A DNA stretch of 64,000 nt from Salinigranum rubrum (GTDB lineage Archaea > Halobacteriota > Halobacteria > Halobacteriales > Haloferacaceae), in the NCBI RefSeq assembly GCF_002906575.1, contig NZ_CP026309.1:2542001-2606000 (forward strand), written 5' to 3'. Position numbers and translations under genes: made by a program. This document shows, piece by piece, positions 1-9,292 of the stretch. Each line of letters begins with the position of its first letter. The first letter of the stretch is position 1. The notes below the pieces were generated by a model. It made no database searches and was not told where the DNA came from. It worked only from the letters and a program-made list of their open reading frames with translations.

Positions 1-90
1 TTCCCCCCGTATCTGCTCCTCGTCGTCTGCGTGCTCGGCGTCTGGCTGGGGTTCAGCGACGACGCGAGGGTGCGCGGCCGTCTCAGGTGA
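1..90 (+). CDS. C-terminal end of a membrane protein (partial)
   Basis: The first 30 codons read open to a TGA at 88-90. The fragment begins with a hydrophobic stretch (YLLLVVCVLGVWLGF), typical of a last transmembrane helix, and ends with a short charged tail. The gene starts outside the window, so the family cannot be named. It converges on the minus-strand peptidase that ends five bases later. Confidence 0.6.
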   Translation, partial: FPPYLLLVVCVLGVWLGFSDDARVRGRLR

Positions 91-94
91 GTCC

Positions 95-1159
95 TCAGAG
101 TTCGACGGCGAAGTCGTCGTACTCGCCGGCTCGAACCGCGAACTCGGCCAGGAGGTCGACCGTCGAATCGAGGTCGGCGGTGTCGACCACCTCGACCGGC
201 GTGTGCATGTATCGATTGGGAATGCCGACGTTCACCGCCGGGATGCCCGAGCGCGTCGTGTAGAAGGCGTCGGCGTCGGTCCCCGTCCGGACCCCGGTGG
301 CCTGAAGCTGTGCGTCGACGCCGGCCTCCTCGGCGGCCTCCCGGAGCAGGTCGACGAGCACTGGGTGGTTGGTGCTGCCCCGCGAGATGACCGGCCCTTT
401 CCCGAGTTCCACGGGTCCGTTCTTCTCGCCCGAAACGGCGGGCGAATCGGTGGCGTGGGTGACGTCGAGCGCGACGACGGCGTCGGGGTCGAGGTCGTAT
501 CCGACCATCCGCGCGCCCTGCAGCCCCACCTCCTCCTGCACCGTGGAGACGGCGTACACCGTCGCCTCGTGGTCGGTCTCGGCGACGCGGCGAAGCCCCT
601 CCGCGGCGGCCCACACGCCCACGCGGTTGTCGACGCCGCGGGCGGCGAGCCTGTTCCCGTGAAGCTCGTACATCCCGCTCGTGAACGTCACCGGGTCGCC
701 CACCTGGACCAGTTCCCGCGCCGTCTCCTCGTCGTCCGCGCCGACGTCGACGAACTGCGCCTCGATGTCCTCGTACTCCTCCGAGCCGTGGTCGCGCAGG
801 TGGATGGCGGTCTGGCCGACGACGCCCTGGACGCTCCCGTCGTCGGTGTGGACGGTCACGTGCTGGCCCTTCGAGACGGTGCGGTCCGCGCCGCCGATGG
901 GGCCGACTCTGAGAAACCCGTCGTCCGTGACGTCCCGGACGATGAAGCCGATTTCGTCGACGTGGCCGGTGAAGGCGAGTTCCGGCCCCGACCCGCTCCC
1001 CTCGACGACGGCGACCGCATTGCCGTACGCGTCGGTCCACACCTCGTCGGCGATGTCGGAGACGTAGTCGAGCCAGACGCGCTGCCCGCGCGTCTCGAAC
1101 CCCGAGGGGCTGTGCGTCCGCAGGAGGTCGGTGAGGAACTGCCGTGGCGTGTCGTCCAT
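95..1159 (-). CDS. M42 family metallo-aminopeptidase
   Basis: This 354-residue protein has the full set of M42 (tetrahedral aminopeptidase/endoglucanase-like) metal ligands: H66 in TGHVDEIG, D177 in GVDNRVG, the E209-E210 pair in VQEEVG, D232 in ALDVTHA and H319 in RYMHTP. Members are cytosolic di-metal enzymes, usually dodecameric, that remove N-terminal residues from peptides, so a role in peptide recycling is inferred. The length is normal for the family. The exact substrate preference cannot be read from the sequence. The start is an ATG at 1159 and the gene is divergent from the small membrane protein gene at 1245. Confidence 0.93.
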   Translation of the reverse strand: MDDTPRQFLTDLLRTHSPSGFETRGQRVWLDYVSDIADEVWTDAYGNAVAVVEGSGSGPELAFTGHVDEIGFIVRDVTDDGFLRVGPIGGADRTVSKGQHVTVHTDDGSVQGVVGQTAIHLRDHGSEEYEDIEAQFVDVGADDEETARELVQVGDPVTFTSGMYELHGNRLAARGVDNRVGVWAAAEGLRRVAETDHEATVYAVSTVQEEVGLQGARMVGYDLDPDAVVALDVTHATDSPAVSGEKNGPVELGKGPVISRGSTNHPVLVDLLREAAEEAGVDAQLQATGVRTGTDADAFYTTRSGIPAVNVGIPNRYMHTPVEVVDTADLDSTVDLLAEFAVRAGEYDDFAVEL

Positions 1160-1244
1160 ACGCCACCTCGGGCGACCGCGCCGAAATACGTTGCTCCCGC
1201 GAAGTCGTCACAACGTTGATACTGTCCGTCGCCGTCTATTACCC

Positions 1245-1586
1245 ATGGACAAGTTCACCCTGTTCGAAGTGCACGTCCACGACGGCATGGAGTTCAGCGC
1301 GACGAACACCGCCCCCGCCATCGGTCGCTCCGGCGACGACGACGAGGAGTACGAGGAGCTGGAGGAGGTCACCGAAGCGTCCGAACCGGCCGAGGAGGAC
1401 GAAGAGACCGAGGCCGACGACTCGTCGAGCCGCGGTCCCAGCCCGCTCCCGCTCGTCTTGACGCTCGTCGCCATCGTGGTCGTGGCCGTCGCCCTCCGGA
1501 AGTTCAAGCGCCCCGACGCCGAGATCGAGATCGCCGAACTCGACGACCTCGCCGAGTCGTACGACGAAGGGGAAGCCGAGCACTGA
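1245..1586 (+). CDS. small acidic single-span membrane protein
   Basis: A 113-residue protein starting at ATG 1245. Residues about 28-62 are almost all Asp, Glu and Ser, followed by one hydrophobic helix (LPLVLTLVAIVVVAVAL, about residues 68-84), a basic RKFKR stop-transfer patch and an acidic tail. The pattern predicts an extracytoplasmic acidic N-domain and a short cytoplasmic tail. An in-frame start 114 bases upstream would add a basic, non-haloarchaeal-looking extension and was not chosen. The gene ends four bases before the next one, so the two are probably co-transcribed. Function unknown. Confidence 0.75.
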   Translation: MDKFTLFEVHVHDGMEFSATNTAPAIGRSGDDDEEYEELEEVTEASEPAEEDEETEADDSSSRGPSPLPLVLTLVAIVVVAVALRKFKRPDAEIEIAELDDLAESYDEGEAEH

Positions 1587-1590
1587 CCGG

Positions 1591-2334
1591 ATGGCGACCG
1601 GTTCGGAGTCCCCTGAACCACGCCACCGACGGCTGTCCACCGGCCACGACGTCGCCCTTCCGCTCTCGTGTCGTGCGCGTCTCGGCGGCGCGGTGTTCGC
1701 TGCCGACTGGGCGCCCCTCCGAGCGGCGCTTCCGCCTGACCTGACGCCGCTCAGAACCGGTGTGCGCCGCGGCGCCGTCGCCGTCGTCGGTGTCGACTAC
1801 CACGAGGTCGGAACGCTGGAGCCGTACCGCGAGGTGGCGGTCGTCGTCCCCGTCGCGCGCGACGGCGTCGCTGGCGTGCCAACCTCTCTCACTGGAGTCG
1901 GCGGCTACGTCGTCGACCTGCCGGTGACGACCGAGCCAGCCCGCGCGCTCGGTGACGAGGTGTGGGGGTTCCCGAAGTCGGTGGCCGGGATCGACCTCGA
2001 CGGCACGCCGGGCGAACTCTCCGTAACCCTCTTCGAGGGGGACCGCAGAGACGTCGAACTCTCTGTCGCCCCCGGCGACGGGCCGGCGCGACGTGTCCGC
2101 CAGCGACTCACCGCCTTCGCCTACCGCGGCGACGACCTGGTCGGGGTGCCCGTCGACCTCGACGCCGAGGTTCGGCTGTCACGAACCGCGGAGGGCGTTC
2201 GGCTCGCCCGTGGACGCGGGCGCTACGCGGCGGTTCTCCGCGACCTCGGGGTCCGTCCGCGCGTCTACGCGCAGTTCGTCGCGTCGCACGCGACGGCCGA
2301 AATTCACCCGCCCGAACCGGTCGAACGACGCTGA
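1591..2334 (+). CDS. acetoacetate decarboxylase family protein
   Basis: The 247-residue product carries the family signature GDEVWGFPKS with K129 at the position of the Schiff-base lysine of acetoacetate decarboxylase, and the N-terminal half has the YREVAVVVPV strand typical of this fold. Members act on beta-keto acids or related carbonyl compounds, but many homologues are not decarboxylases, so the reaction is left open. The first 20 residues are polar and may be a disordered extension. The start codon follows the preceding stop by four bases. Confidence 0.8.
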   Translation: MATGSESPEPRHRRLSTGHDVALPLSCRARLGGAVFAADWAPLRAALPPDLTPLRTGVRRGAVAVVGVDYHEVGTLEPYREVAVVVPVARDGVAGVPTSLTGVGGYVVDLPVTTEPARALGDEVWGFPKSVAGIDLDGTPGELSVTLFEGDRRDVELSVAPGDGPARRVRQRLTAFAYRGDDLVGVPVDLDAEVRLSRTAEGVRLARGRGRYAAVLRDLGVRPRVYAQFVASHATAEIHPPEPVERR

Positions 2335-2436
2335 CCGCTCGGGATTCGTGCGTTCGGAACGTCCGCGGTCGAACCGTCCCCGGTAGGTCGGGGAGAGCCA
2401 CGTGGCGAAACGGGTCTTCGGGCCCTATCGAACACC

Positions 2437-2446
2437 ATTTTTATCC
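2437..2446 (+). promoter_or_regulatory. TATA box of mvk
   Basis: A tttttat core in an otherwise GC-rich stretch lies about 25 bases before the ATG at 2467. The spacing predicts a transcript that starts at or within a few bases of the start codon, as is usual for leaderless haloarchaeal genes. It would drive mvk and the overlapping ipk. Confidence 0.6.
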
Positions 2447-2466
2447 ACCCGCCGTGACCTCGGCAC

Positions 2467-3555
2467 ATGACCCTCTCGAGCGCCCCGGGCAAGGTGTACC
2501 TCTTCGGGGAGCACGCCGTCGTCTACGGCGAACCGGCGGTCCCGTGTGCCATCGAGCGACGGGCGCGCGTCCGCGTCGAGGCGCGCGACGACGACCACGT
2601 CCGCGTGCGGGCGACGGACCTGAGCCTCGACGGCTTCACCGTCGAGTACCACGGCTCCACGGACGAGCGACCGGACGTGGACGTCGACCGGTCGCTCGTC
2701 GACGCGGCGATGGGCTACGTCGACGCGGCGGTCGACCAGGCGCGCGACGCTGCGGACGCGCCGGACGCGGGCTTCGACATCGTCGTCGAGAGCGACATCC
2801 CGCTCGGGGCGGGCCTCGGCTCCTCGGCCGCTGTGGTCGTCGCGGGCATCGACGCCGCGACGCGGGAACTCGGTCACGAACTCCCGCCCGAAGAGGTGGC
2901 CGACCGCGCGTTCCGGGCGGAGTACGAGGTTCAGGACGGGCAGGCCTCGCGGGCCGACACGTTCTGCTCGGCGATGGGCGGGGCCGTCCGCGTCGAAGGC
3001 GACGACTGCCGGGCAATCGACACGCCCGCGCTCCCCTTCGTCGTCGGCTTCGACGGCGGCGCGGGCGATACCGGTGAACTCGTCGCGGGCGTTCGCCGGC
3101 TGAAAGAGGAGTACGACTTCGCCGCCGACACCGTCGAGAGCATCGGCGACATCGTCCGGCGCGGGGAGGAACTCCTCACGGAGTCGGACCCGAGCGCGCA
3201 GCCCTCGGAGGAACTCCTGACCGAACTCGGTCGGCTCATGGACTTCGACCACGGCCTTCTGGAGGCGCTCGGCGTCTCCTCGCGCTCGCTCGACGCGATG
3301 GTGTGGGCCGCCCGCGACGCCGGCGCCTACGGCGCGAAGCTCACCGGTGCCGGCGGCGGCGGCTGTATCGTCGCGCTCGACCCGACACCCGAGACCCGAA
3401 CGGCGCTCCGGTTCACCCCCGGCTGTGAGGACGCGTTTCGGGCCGAGTTGGCGAGAGAGGGTGTCCGCGCCGAGGACGCGGACGACGGCGGTGGCGAGGA
3501 AGACGCGGCTATCGACGGAGATGTGATAGACGACGGGGACGGGGATGGGGTATGA
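2467..3555 (+). CDS. mvk: mevalonate kinase
   Basis: GHMP-superfamily kinase of 362 residues that phosphorylates mevalonate with ATP, feeding archaeal isoprenoid lipid synthesis. The N-terminal motif APGKVYLFGEHAVVYGEPAV and the glycine-rich ATP loop PLGAGLGSSAAV (about residues 112-123) are diagnostic, and the third GHMP motif KLTGAGGGGC lies near residue 295. The C-terminus carries an Asp/Gly-rich tail of about 30 residues, absent from most mevalonate kinases and probably a haloadaptive extension. The stop codon overlaps the start of the isopentenyl phosphate kinase gene (ATGA), so the two are translationally coupled. Confidence 0.96.
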   Translation: MTLSSAPGKVYLFGEHAVVYGEPAVPCAIERRARVRVEARDDDHVRVRATDLSLDGFTVEYHGSTDERPDVDVDRSLVDAAMGYVDAAVDQARDAADAPDAGFDIVVESDIPLGAGLGSSAAVVVAGIDAATRELGHELPPEEVADRAFRAEYEVQDGQASRADTFCSAMGGAVRVEGDDCRAIDTPALPFVVGFDGGAGDTGELVAGVRRLKEEYDFAADTVESIGDIVRRGEELLTESDPSAQPSEELLTELGRLMDFDHGLLEALGVSSRSLDAMVWAARDAGAYGAKLTGAGGGGCIVALDPTPETRTALRFTPGCEDAFRAELAREGVRAEDADDGGGEEDAAIDGDVIDDGDGDGV

Positions 3556-4325
3556 CGACGGTCCTCAAGCTCGGCGGGAGCGTCGTCACCGAGAAGGACA
3601 ACCCCGAGCAGGTCGACGAGGTGTCCCTCGCGCGGACTACAGACGCCGTCGCCGGTAGCGAGGTGGAACGACTGGTCGTCGTCCACGGCGGGGGTTCGTT
3701 CGGACACTACCACGCCGCGACCCACGGCGTCACCACGACCCAGGGAACGCACGATTCGGGCGCAGTCGCCGACGTCCACGGGGCGATGAAGACGCTCAAC
3801 CGTCGCGTTGTCGACGCCTTACTCGCCCGCGACGTCCCGGCCGTCCCCGTCCACCCGCTGTCGCTCGGCGCGCGAGACGCCGAGGGCGACCTGACGCTCC
3901 CGGCCGGGTCGGTCCGGACGCTCCTCGACGAGGGGTTCGTCCCCGTCCTCCACGGCGACCTCGTCGCTCATCGGGGGAAGGGAACGACCGTCGTCTCCGG
4001 CGACGAACTCGTGACGTCGCTGGCCGGGAGCCTCGACGCGGAACGGGTCGGGATGTGCTCGACGGTCCCGGGCGTACTCGACGCCGAGGGCGAAGTGATT
4101 CCCCACATCGGGGCGTTCGAGGACGCTGCCGCGGCGCTGGGCGGGTCGGACGCCACCGACGTGACCGGGGGGATGGCCGCGAAGGTCCGGTCGCTTCTGA
4201 GCCTCGGCGCGCCGGCGTTCGTCTTCGGCCCCGACGGGTTGGGGGCGTTCCTGGCGGGCGAGGAGGCGGGGACGCGAATCGACGGCGCGGGCACGGACGA
4301 GGACGAGAGCGCGGATGGAGAGTAG
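3552..4325 (+). CDS. ipk: isopentenyl phosphate kinase
   Basis: Amino-acid-kinase-fold enzyme of 257 residues that phosphorylates isopentenyl phosphate to IPP, the last step of the alternative archaeal mevalonate route. It has the N-terminal KLGGSVVT loop and the VHGGGSFGH motif, where H52 matches the histidine that distinguishes IPK from other kinases of the fold. Later it has a STVPGVLD segment and a DVTGGMAAK motif. The gene overlaps mvk by four bases, which fits a two-enzyme operon of one pathway. The C-terminal twelve residues are acidic and dispensable-looking. Confidence 0.95.
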   Translation: MTTVLKLGGSVVTEKDNPEQVDEVSLARTTDAVAGSEVERLVVVHGGGSFGHYHAATHGVTTTQGTHDSGAVADVHGAMKTLNRRVVDALLARDVPAVPVHPLSLGARDAEGDLTLPAGSVRTLLDEGFVPVLHGDLVAHRGKGTTVVSGDELVTSLAGSLDAERVGMCSTVPGVLDAEGEVIPHIGAFEDAAAALGGSDATDVTGGMAAKVRSLLSLGAPAFVFGPDGLGAFLAGEEAGTRIDGAGTDEDESADGE

Positions 4326-4328
4326 AAC

Positions 4329-5120
4329 TCAGGTCTCCACCCGAAGACCGTCCTTCGCCATCCGCACGTCGCCGTCGAAACGACGCTCGACGCTCCGTAT
4401 CATCTCGCTGTGCTTTCCGCGCGTGTGTGGGTACAGGTGCGTGAGGTAGACTCGACCGATCTCTGTTCCGGCGAGCGCCTCGCCCAACTGCGAGGGCGTC
4501 GGGTGGTTCGAGACGTCCACCTCGTCGGGGAACGAGCAGTCGTGCGCGAGCATCTTCGCTCCGGACGCGAAGTTCGCCAACCCGGGAAACGCTTCGGAGT
4601 CCCCGCTGAAGACGAAGTCGTCGCCGAAGCGGTACGCGAGACACGGCATCGAGTGTCGCGTCTCGAAGCCCTCGACGTCGAACCCCTGGAGGGTAAACGA
4701 CTCGGCGCCGACCTCTCGGATTCGAAGGTCCACCCTCCCGTCGAGGTAGTCGTGAACGTCGAGGAGTCCGTCGACGAGTGACTTCGTCCCGGCGGGGCCG
4801 ACGACTTCGAGGTGTTCCTCGCCCGCGAGCCACCGGGCTTTCAGAAGTGGGAGGAGGTCGGCGACGTGGTCGAGGTGGTGGTGGGTGAGGAGGACCGTCG
4901 AGACGGACTCGTAGCCGGCGTCGGTGGAGGAGAGACGATTGAGGACGCCGCTCCCGCAGTCGACGAGCAGGCGTCGGCGTCGTCCGTCGCTGTTCTCGTC
5001 TTCGTCGCCGTTCCCGCCGGCGTCGCCGTCGTCGAGGGGTTCCGACTCGACGAGGATACCCGTCTGGACCCGTTCGGGCGTCGGCATCGCGCTCCCGGTG
5101 CCGAGGAAGGTGACGCGCAT
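4329..5120 (-). CDS. MBL-fold metal-dependent hydrolase (RNase Z-like)
   Basis: A 263-residue metallo-beta-lactamase fold protein. It has the N-terminal FLGTGSAMPTPERVQT strand and the zinc-binding motif THHHLDH (H80, H82, D84, H85); later ligands are visible in FSGDSEA and in HLYPH near the C-terminus. The overall pattern resembles the RNase Z/ElaC-like branch, but tRNA 3' processing cannot be claimed because haloarchaeal genomes carry several such paralogues. An Asp/Glu/Gly-rich insertion (about residues 28-48) sits between the first strands. The ATG at 5120 was chosen because the fold starts there; the longer upstream reading is low-complexity. Confidence 0.85.
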   Translation of the reverse strand: MRVTFLGTGSAMPTPERVQTGILVESEPLDDGDAGGNGDEDENSDGRRRRLLVDCGSGVLNRLSSTDAGYESVSTVLLTHHHLDHVADLLPLLKARWLAGEEHLEVVGPAGTKSLVDGLLDVHDYLDGRVDLRIREVGAESFTLQGFDVEGFETRHSMPCLAYRFGDDFVFSGDSEAFPGLANFASGAKMLAHDCSFPDEVDVSNHPTPSQLGEALAGTEIGRVYLTHLYPHTRGKHSEMIRSVERRFDGDVRMAKDGLRVET

Positions 5121-5205
5121 ACGCGTCGGTCTGTGGGCGTCCGCAAAGTCGTTCTGGTGTGTTCGTCGGGGCAAGCTTGATAACATATCAGAATAAACTA
5201 GTTTC

Positions 5206-6051
5206 ATGAATTCGGCAGAGAGCGATGGATCACCGGACCGGTCGCGTCCGGCTCGGCGCAGACGACGAGGCAGACGAGCGTTCCTCGCCGGAGCCGGCGC
5301 GTCGTTGGCAGCGCTTTCGGGGTGTACGTTCAACGTCAACGTCGGGACCAGTGGCGCCTCCCGGTCGACGTCGACACCGCCGTCGACGCGACGGCCGACG
5401 GCCACGCCGGCCCCGACCGAGACACCGACCGCAACTGCGACGGCGACCCGGACGCCGACGGCCACGCCGACTCCGACCGCGACGTCCGATCCGGAGTACG
5501 TGATACTGACCGCCCAGCCCGAACCGGAGTACGTCGTCGTGGACATGGTGACCCCGACGCCCGGTCCGCTCAGGTATCGGCTGACGAACTTCTACCTGTA
5601 CGTCGTGAGCGCGAGCGACGGCGTGTTCAACTCGCCCGACACGGAGGAGTTGTACGGGAGCATCGACGTGCACGGCAACGACGGGTCGGCCGACGTCGAA
5701 CCGACCGCCGGCCTCCGCGAGGTCTGGGGACGGAGCTCGAACGACACCGTCGAAATCGGCGAGGGGAACGGCCTCGGGCTGACGTCGGTGTTCGACCCCG
5801 TCGTGGAGTTCCCGGCGAGCGTCGACCGCGAGGCGGCGTACATCGCCATCGAACCGAGTTTCTTCGAGGCCGACAAGGGGGCCAACGACGACGACACCCT
5901 CGAAAACTGGACACCGAACACGCGGTGGTTCCTCGACCAGGCACCGACGCCCGGCGAGTACTCGCGCGACACCGGCGAGTCGTGGTTCCGCATCGACATG
6001 GACGACGGCGGCACGCACGTGCGGCTCTCGTTCGACATCGTTCAGCTCTGA
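5206..6051 (+). CDS. Tat-exported lipoprotein with Thr/Pro-rich stalk
   Basis: 281 residues. A twin-arginine signal (RGRRAFLAGAGASL, RR at 23-24) ends in a lipobox ALSGC with the lipidated Cys at residue 40. A Thr/Pro/Ala stalk (about residues 50-95) is followed by a beta-rich domain of about 180 residues that I do not recognise. Export through Tat and membrane anchoring are the usual arrangement for haloarchaeal substrate-binding or surface proteins. The upstream spacer (5121-5205) is AT-rich, with a small palindrome tgata-aca-tatca at 5179-5191 that overlaps the likely promoter. Confidence 0.82.
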   Translation: MNSAESDGSPDRSRPARRRRRGRRAFLAGAGASLAALSGCTFNVNVGTSGASRSTSTPPSTRRPTATPAPTETPTATATATRTPTATPTPTATSDPEYVILTAQPEPEYVVVDMVTPTPGPLRYRLTNFYLYVVSASDGVFNSPDTEELYGSIDVHGNDGSADVEPTAGLREVWGRSSNDTVEIGEGNGLGLTSVFDPVVEFPASVDREAAYIAIEPSFFEADKGANDDDTLENWTPNTRWFLDQAPTPGEYSRDTGESWFRIDMDDGGTHVRLSFDIVQL

Positions 6052-6117
6052 GGCTGCTGGCCCGACGCCGCGGGGCGGCCCGCAACCCACTTACCCGCCC
6101 GGTCCTACCCCCTGACA

Positions 6118-8866
6118 ATGAGTGACGGCGAGCGGGAAACGGGGCGGGCGCTGCTCCGCGACGCGAAGGCGGAGTTCCCGTTCGACCCCGAGGCCGTCGA
6201 GGTGGCCGACGACGACGTGCTGTCGCTTCTTGAACCGGTCGTCGGGGAGTGGTGGGTCGACCAGTTCGGCGAGTTCGTGCCCCAGAACGGGGGCTTTTTC
6301 ACCCCGCCACAGCGGGAGGCGGTCCCGCTCATCCACCGGGGGGAGAGCGCGCTCATCTGCGCGCCGACGGGGTCGGGCAAGACGCTCGCCTCGTTCACGT
6401 CGATCATCAACGAACTCTTTCGGCGGGAGCGCGGGCACGACGAGGGCCTGAAGAACTCGGTGTACTGTCTGTACGTCTCTCCGTTGAAGTCGCTCGCGAA
6501 CGACATCCACCGCAACCTCACCGAGCCGTTAGAGGGAATCACCGAGCGACTGGAACGGCGGGGGAGACGTGCGACATCCGCCACGCCATCCGCCACGGCG
6601 ACACCGACTCTTCGGACAGACAGAAGATGCTGGACGTGACGCCGCACATCCTCAACACCACGCCCGAAACCCTCGCCATTCTCCTCAATTCCCCGAAGTT
6701 CAAGGAGAAACTTCGAACGGTGGAGTACGTCGTCGTCGACGAGATACACTCGCTGGCGGAGAACAAGCGGGGGACGCACCTCTCGGTGTCGCTCGAACGC
6801 CTGGAAGACCTCGCACACGAGTCGCCGACGCGCATCGGCTGTTCGGCCACGGTCGAACCGCTCTCGACGATGGCGGAGTTCCTCGTCGGCTGTGAGGACG
6901 GCGAGCCGCGAGCGTGCGAAGTCGTCGACACGCGGTTCGTCCGCGACTTCGACCTCGAACTTGAGTGCCCGACCGACGACCTCATCAACACCCCCTCGGG
7001 AGCAGTCCACGACCGCTTCTACGACCGCCTCCACGAACTCGTCTCGGGACACACGAACACGCTGGTGTTCACGAACACCCGGTCGGGCGCGGAGCGGGTG
7101 TTGCACAACCTCCGCGAGGGGTACGGCTACGACGAGTCGAACTCGGGCTGTCACCACGGCTCGCTGTCGAAGGAGCGCCGGCAGGCCGTCGAGGAGCAGT
7201 TGAAGGGCGGCGAACTGGACGTCGTCACCACCTCGACCTCCCTGGAACTCGGCATCGACATGCCCCACATCGACCTCGTCGTGCAGGTCGGGTCGCCGAA
7301 GTCGGTGGCGAGCCTGCTCCAGCGCGTGGGGCGAGCGGGCCACCGCCTCGGCCAGGTCGTCGAGGGACGCGTCGTCGCCCTCGACCGGGACGAACTCGTC
7401 GAGTGCGCCGTCATGCTGAAGAAGGCGACCGAGGGGTTCGTCGACCGCGTCTTTGTCCCGGAGAACGCCCAGGACGTGGCCGCACAGCACGTGTACGGCA
7501 TGGCCATCAACGGCGTGAGGCGCGAATCGGACGTGAAGGAGACGCTCCGACGGGCCTACCCCTACCGGGACTTCTCCGACGAGGAGTGGGAGCGACTCAT
7601 GAGCTACCTCACGGCGGACTACGAGGGGCTCGAGGAGAAGAACGTCTACGCGAAGGTGTGGCGCGACACGAACGACCCGCCCGACGGCGAGCACCACTAC
7701 GAGGAGTTCCCCGTCGGCGAACCCCTCATCGGCAAGCGGGGACGGATGGCGCGCGTCATCTACATGACCAACATCGGCACTATCCCCGACTCCTTCTCGT
7801 GTGACGTCGTCACCCGGGGGGGAAACGAGTGGGTCGGAAGCTTGGACGAGAACTACCTCGACACGCTCGAAAAGGGCGACGTGTTCGTCCTCGGCGGTTC
7901 GAACTACGAGTACCGCTACCGTCGCGGGTCGAAGGTGTACGTCGACCCGACCTCGAAACGGCCGACGGTCCCCTCGTGGTTCTCCGAGCGCCTCCCGCTG
8001 TCGTACGACCTGGGGAGGGAGATCGCGTCGTTCCAGGGTGAGTTGGTCGAACGCCTCGAACACGGCGGTCAGCCCGCCGTCCGTGAGTGGTTGCGGACGT
8101 TCCCCCTCGACGAGAACTCCGTTCGCGCGGTCGCCCGGATGTTCGACGAGCAGGTCCGATACGCGGGGGTCGACTCGGTGTCGACCGACACGCGACTCAG
8201 CGTCGAGGAGGTGAAAGACCGGGGCGAGTACCGCCGGCACTACCACGTCCACTCCCTCCTGGGCCGGCGGTTCAACGACGGGCTCTCCCGGCTCGTCGCG
8301 TACCACTGCTCGCGGCGGGCGAACGCCAACGTACAGGTCACCGTCGCGGACAACGGCTTCACCGTGTCGATGCCGCTCAACCGGAAGGTCGATGTCGCGG
8401 GGCTCATCGAGCGTCTCGACCCCGAGGACGTCGAGTCGGACCTGCGAGCGGCGCTCGACGGGACGGACCTCCTCAAACGGTACTTCCGCATCAACGCGAC
8501 GCGCTCTTTGATGATCCTCAAGCGGTACAAGGGGTACGAGAAGAGCGCGGCCCAACAGCAGGTGTCGAGCGAGATGCTGCTGTCGTTCGCCCAGGACCTG
8601 GAGTCGTTCGCGGTGATGGAAGAGACCTACCGGGAAATCCTCCAGGACAAGCTGAACATCGACGGCATCGTCGCCTTTCTGGAGTCGGTCCAACGCGACG
8701 AGGTGTCCGTCGCGGTCCGAGAGGCGGAGACGCCCTCCCCCGGGCGTTCGGGCTGGCGACGCTCATGGCGAGCGACGTCGTGCTCGCCGAGGACGAGAAC
8801 CAGGTCCTCCGAGAGTTCCACGAGCGGGTCCTGACAGCGCTCGAAGAGGGGCAGGAGAATCGGTGA
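6118..8866 (+). CDS. Lhr-type SF2 DNA/RNA helicase (two single-base frameshifts)
   Basis: Reads as one 916-residue helicase if one base is restored at each of two places. The N-terminal part has Walker A APTGSGKT (82-89) and the Lhr-like YVSPLKSLANDIHRNL. After the first break come RHGDT, HILNTTPETL, the DEIH box, SATVEP and the motif VI region RVGRAGHRLG, then a long C-terminal region with the HYHVHSLLGRRFND segment. Break 1 is in the run of five G at 6560-6564 and break 2 in the run of five C at 8737-8741; adding one base to each joins the frames exactly. Lhr-family proteins act in DNA repair and RNA-DNA hybrid unwinding. Read literally, the gene is a pseudogene, but homopolymer error is more likely. 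Confidence 0.85.
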
Positions 8867-8919
8867 GGGCGACGTGGGGAGAGGCGACGCGGTCGACCGG
8901 CGGCGAGAACGCGAGGAGG

Positions 8920-9102
8920 CTAATCGAGGAGCAACTTCAGCGCGATGAAGACGACGATACCGATGAAGATAGCGACGCCGTACCGGTAGAAGAGGCCGCC
9001 ACCAAGACTCGCAGCGGTGATGCCCGCAACCGAGCCAGCGATAGCACCCATCACCCCACGCCGGACCTGTTGGTTCTCCTGCCAGGTTGATCGCAGTCCC
9101 AT
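8920..9102 (-). CDS. small membrane protein
   Basis: A 60-residue protein with a short basic N-terminus, a Gly/Ala-rich hydrophobic segment (GVMGAIAGSVAGITAASLGG) and a second helix (GVAIFIGIVVFIALKLLL). Two transmembrane spans are predicted with both ends inside. It is convergent with the helicase gene. No function can be assigned. The start is an ATG at 9102. Confidence 0.6.
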   Translation of the reverse strand: MGLRSTWQENQQVRRGVMGAIAGSVAGITAASLGGGLFYRYGVAIFIGIVVFIALKLLLD

Positions 9103-9292
9103 GTCACCGACGTACGGCGGTGTTCGGTATCAACGTCCCGGTGCACACCGTACGTCGCGGTGACGTTCACCCGTTCGAGAGTGTCTTCTCTTCTCATCGA
9201 AGGTGATGTTCCATCCCAAAACATTATGTGATCAACCGAGATACATCTCCGTTGACGAACGACATCCTCTAGGGATGGGGGAGGCTTGAACC
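9103..9292. promoter_or_regulatory. divergent promoter region
   Basis: A 190-base spacer between two divergent genes. It holds an AT-rich block (9217-9247) that could serve the + strand gene and, just before the ATG at 9293, a small hairpin catcc-tctag-ggatg (9263-9277) followed by a purine-rich run. The purine-rich segment is reminiscent of ends of haloarchaeal IS200/IS605 elements, but no second end or transposase is present here. Confidence 0.35.

Noticed and set aside
203..1219. Long + strand open frame of 338 codons opposite the M42 peptidase
   Set aside because: It is the complement of a gene with complete M42 metal ligands; its product is Arg/Val/Asp biased with no recognisable motif.
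6118..8866. Treating the helicase as two or three separate genes
   Set aside because: The helicase motifs continue in order across both breaks, and one added base at each homopolymer restores a single frame.
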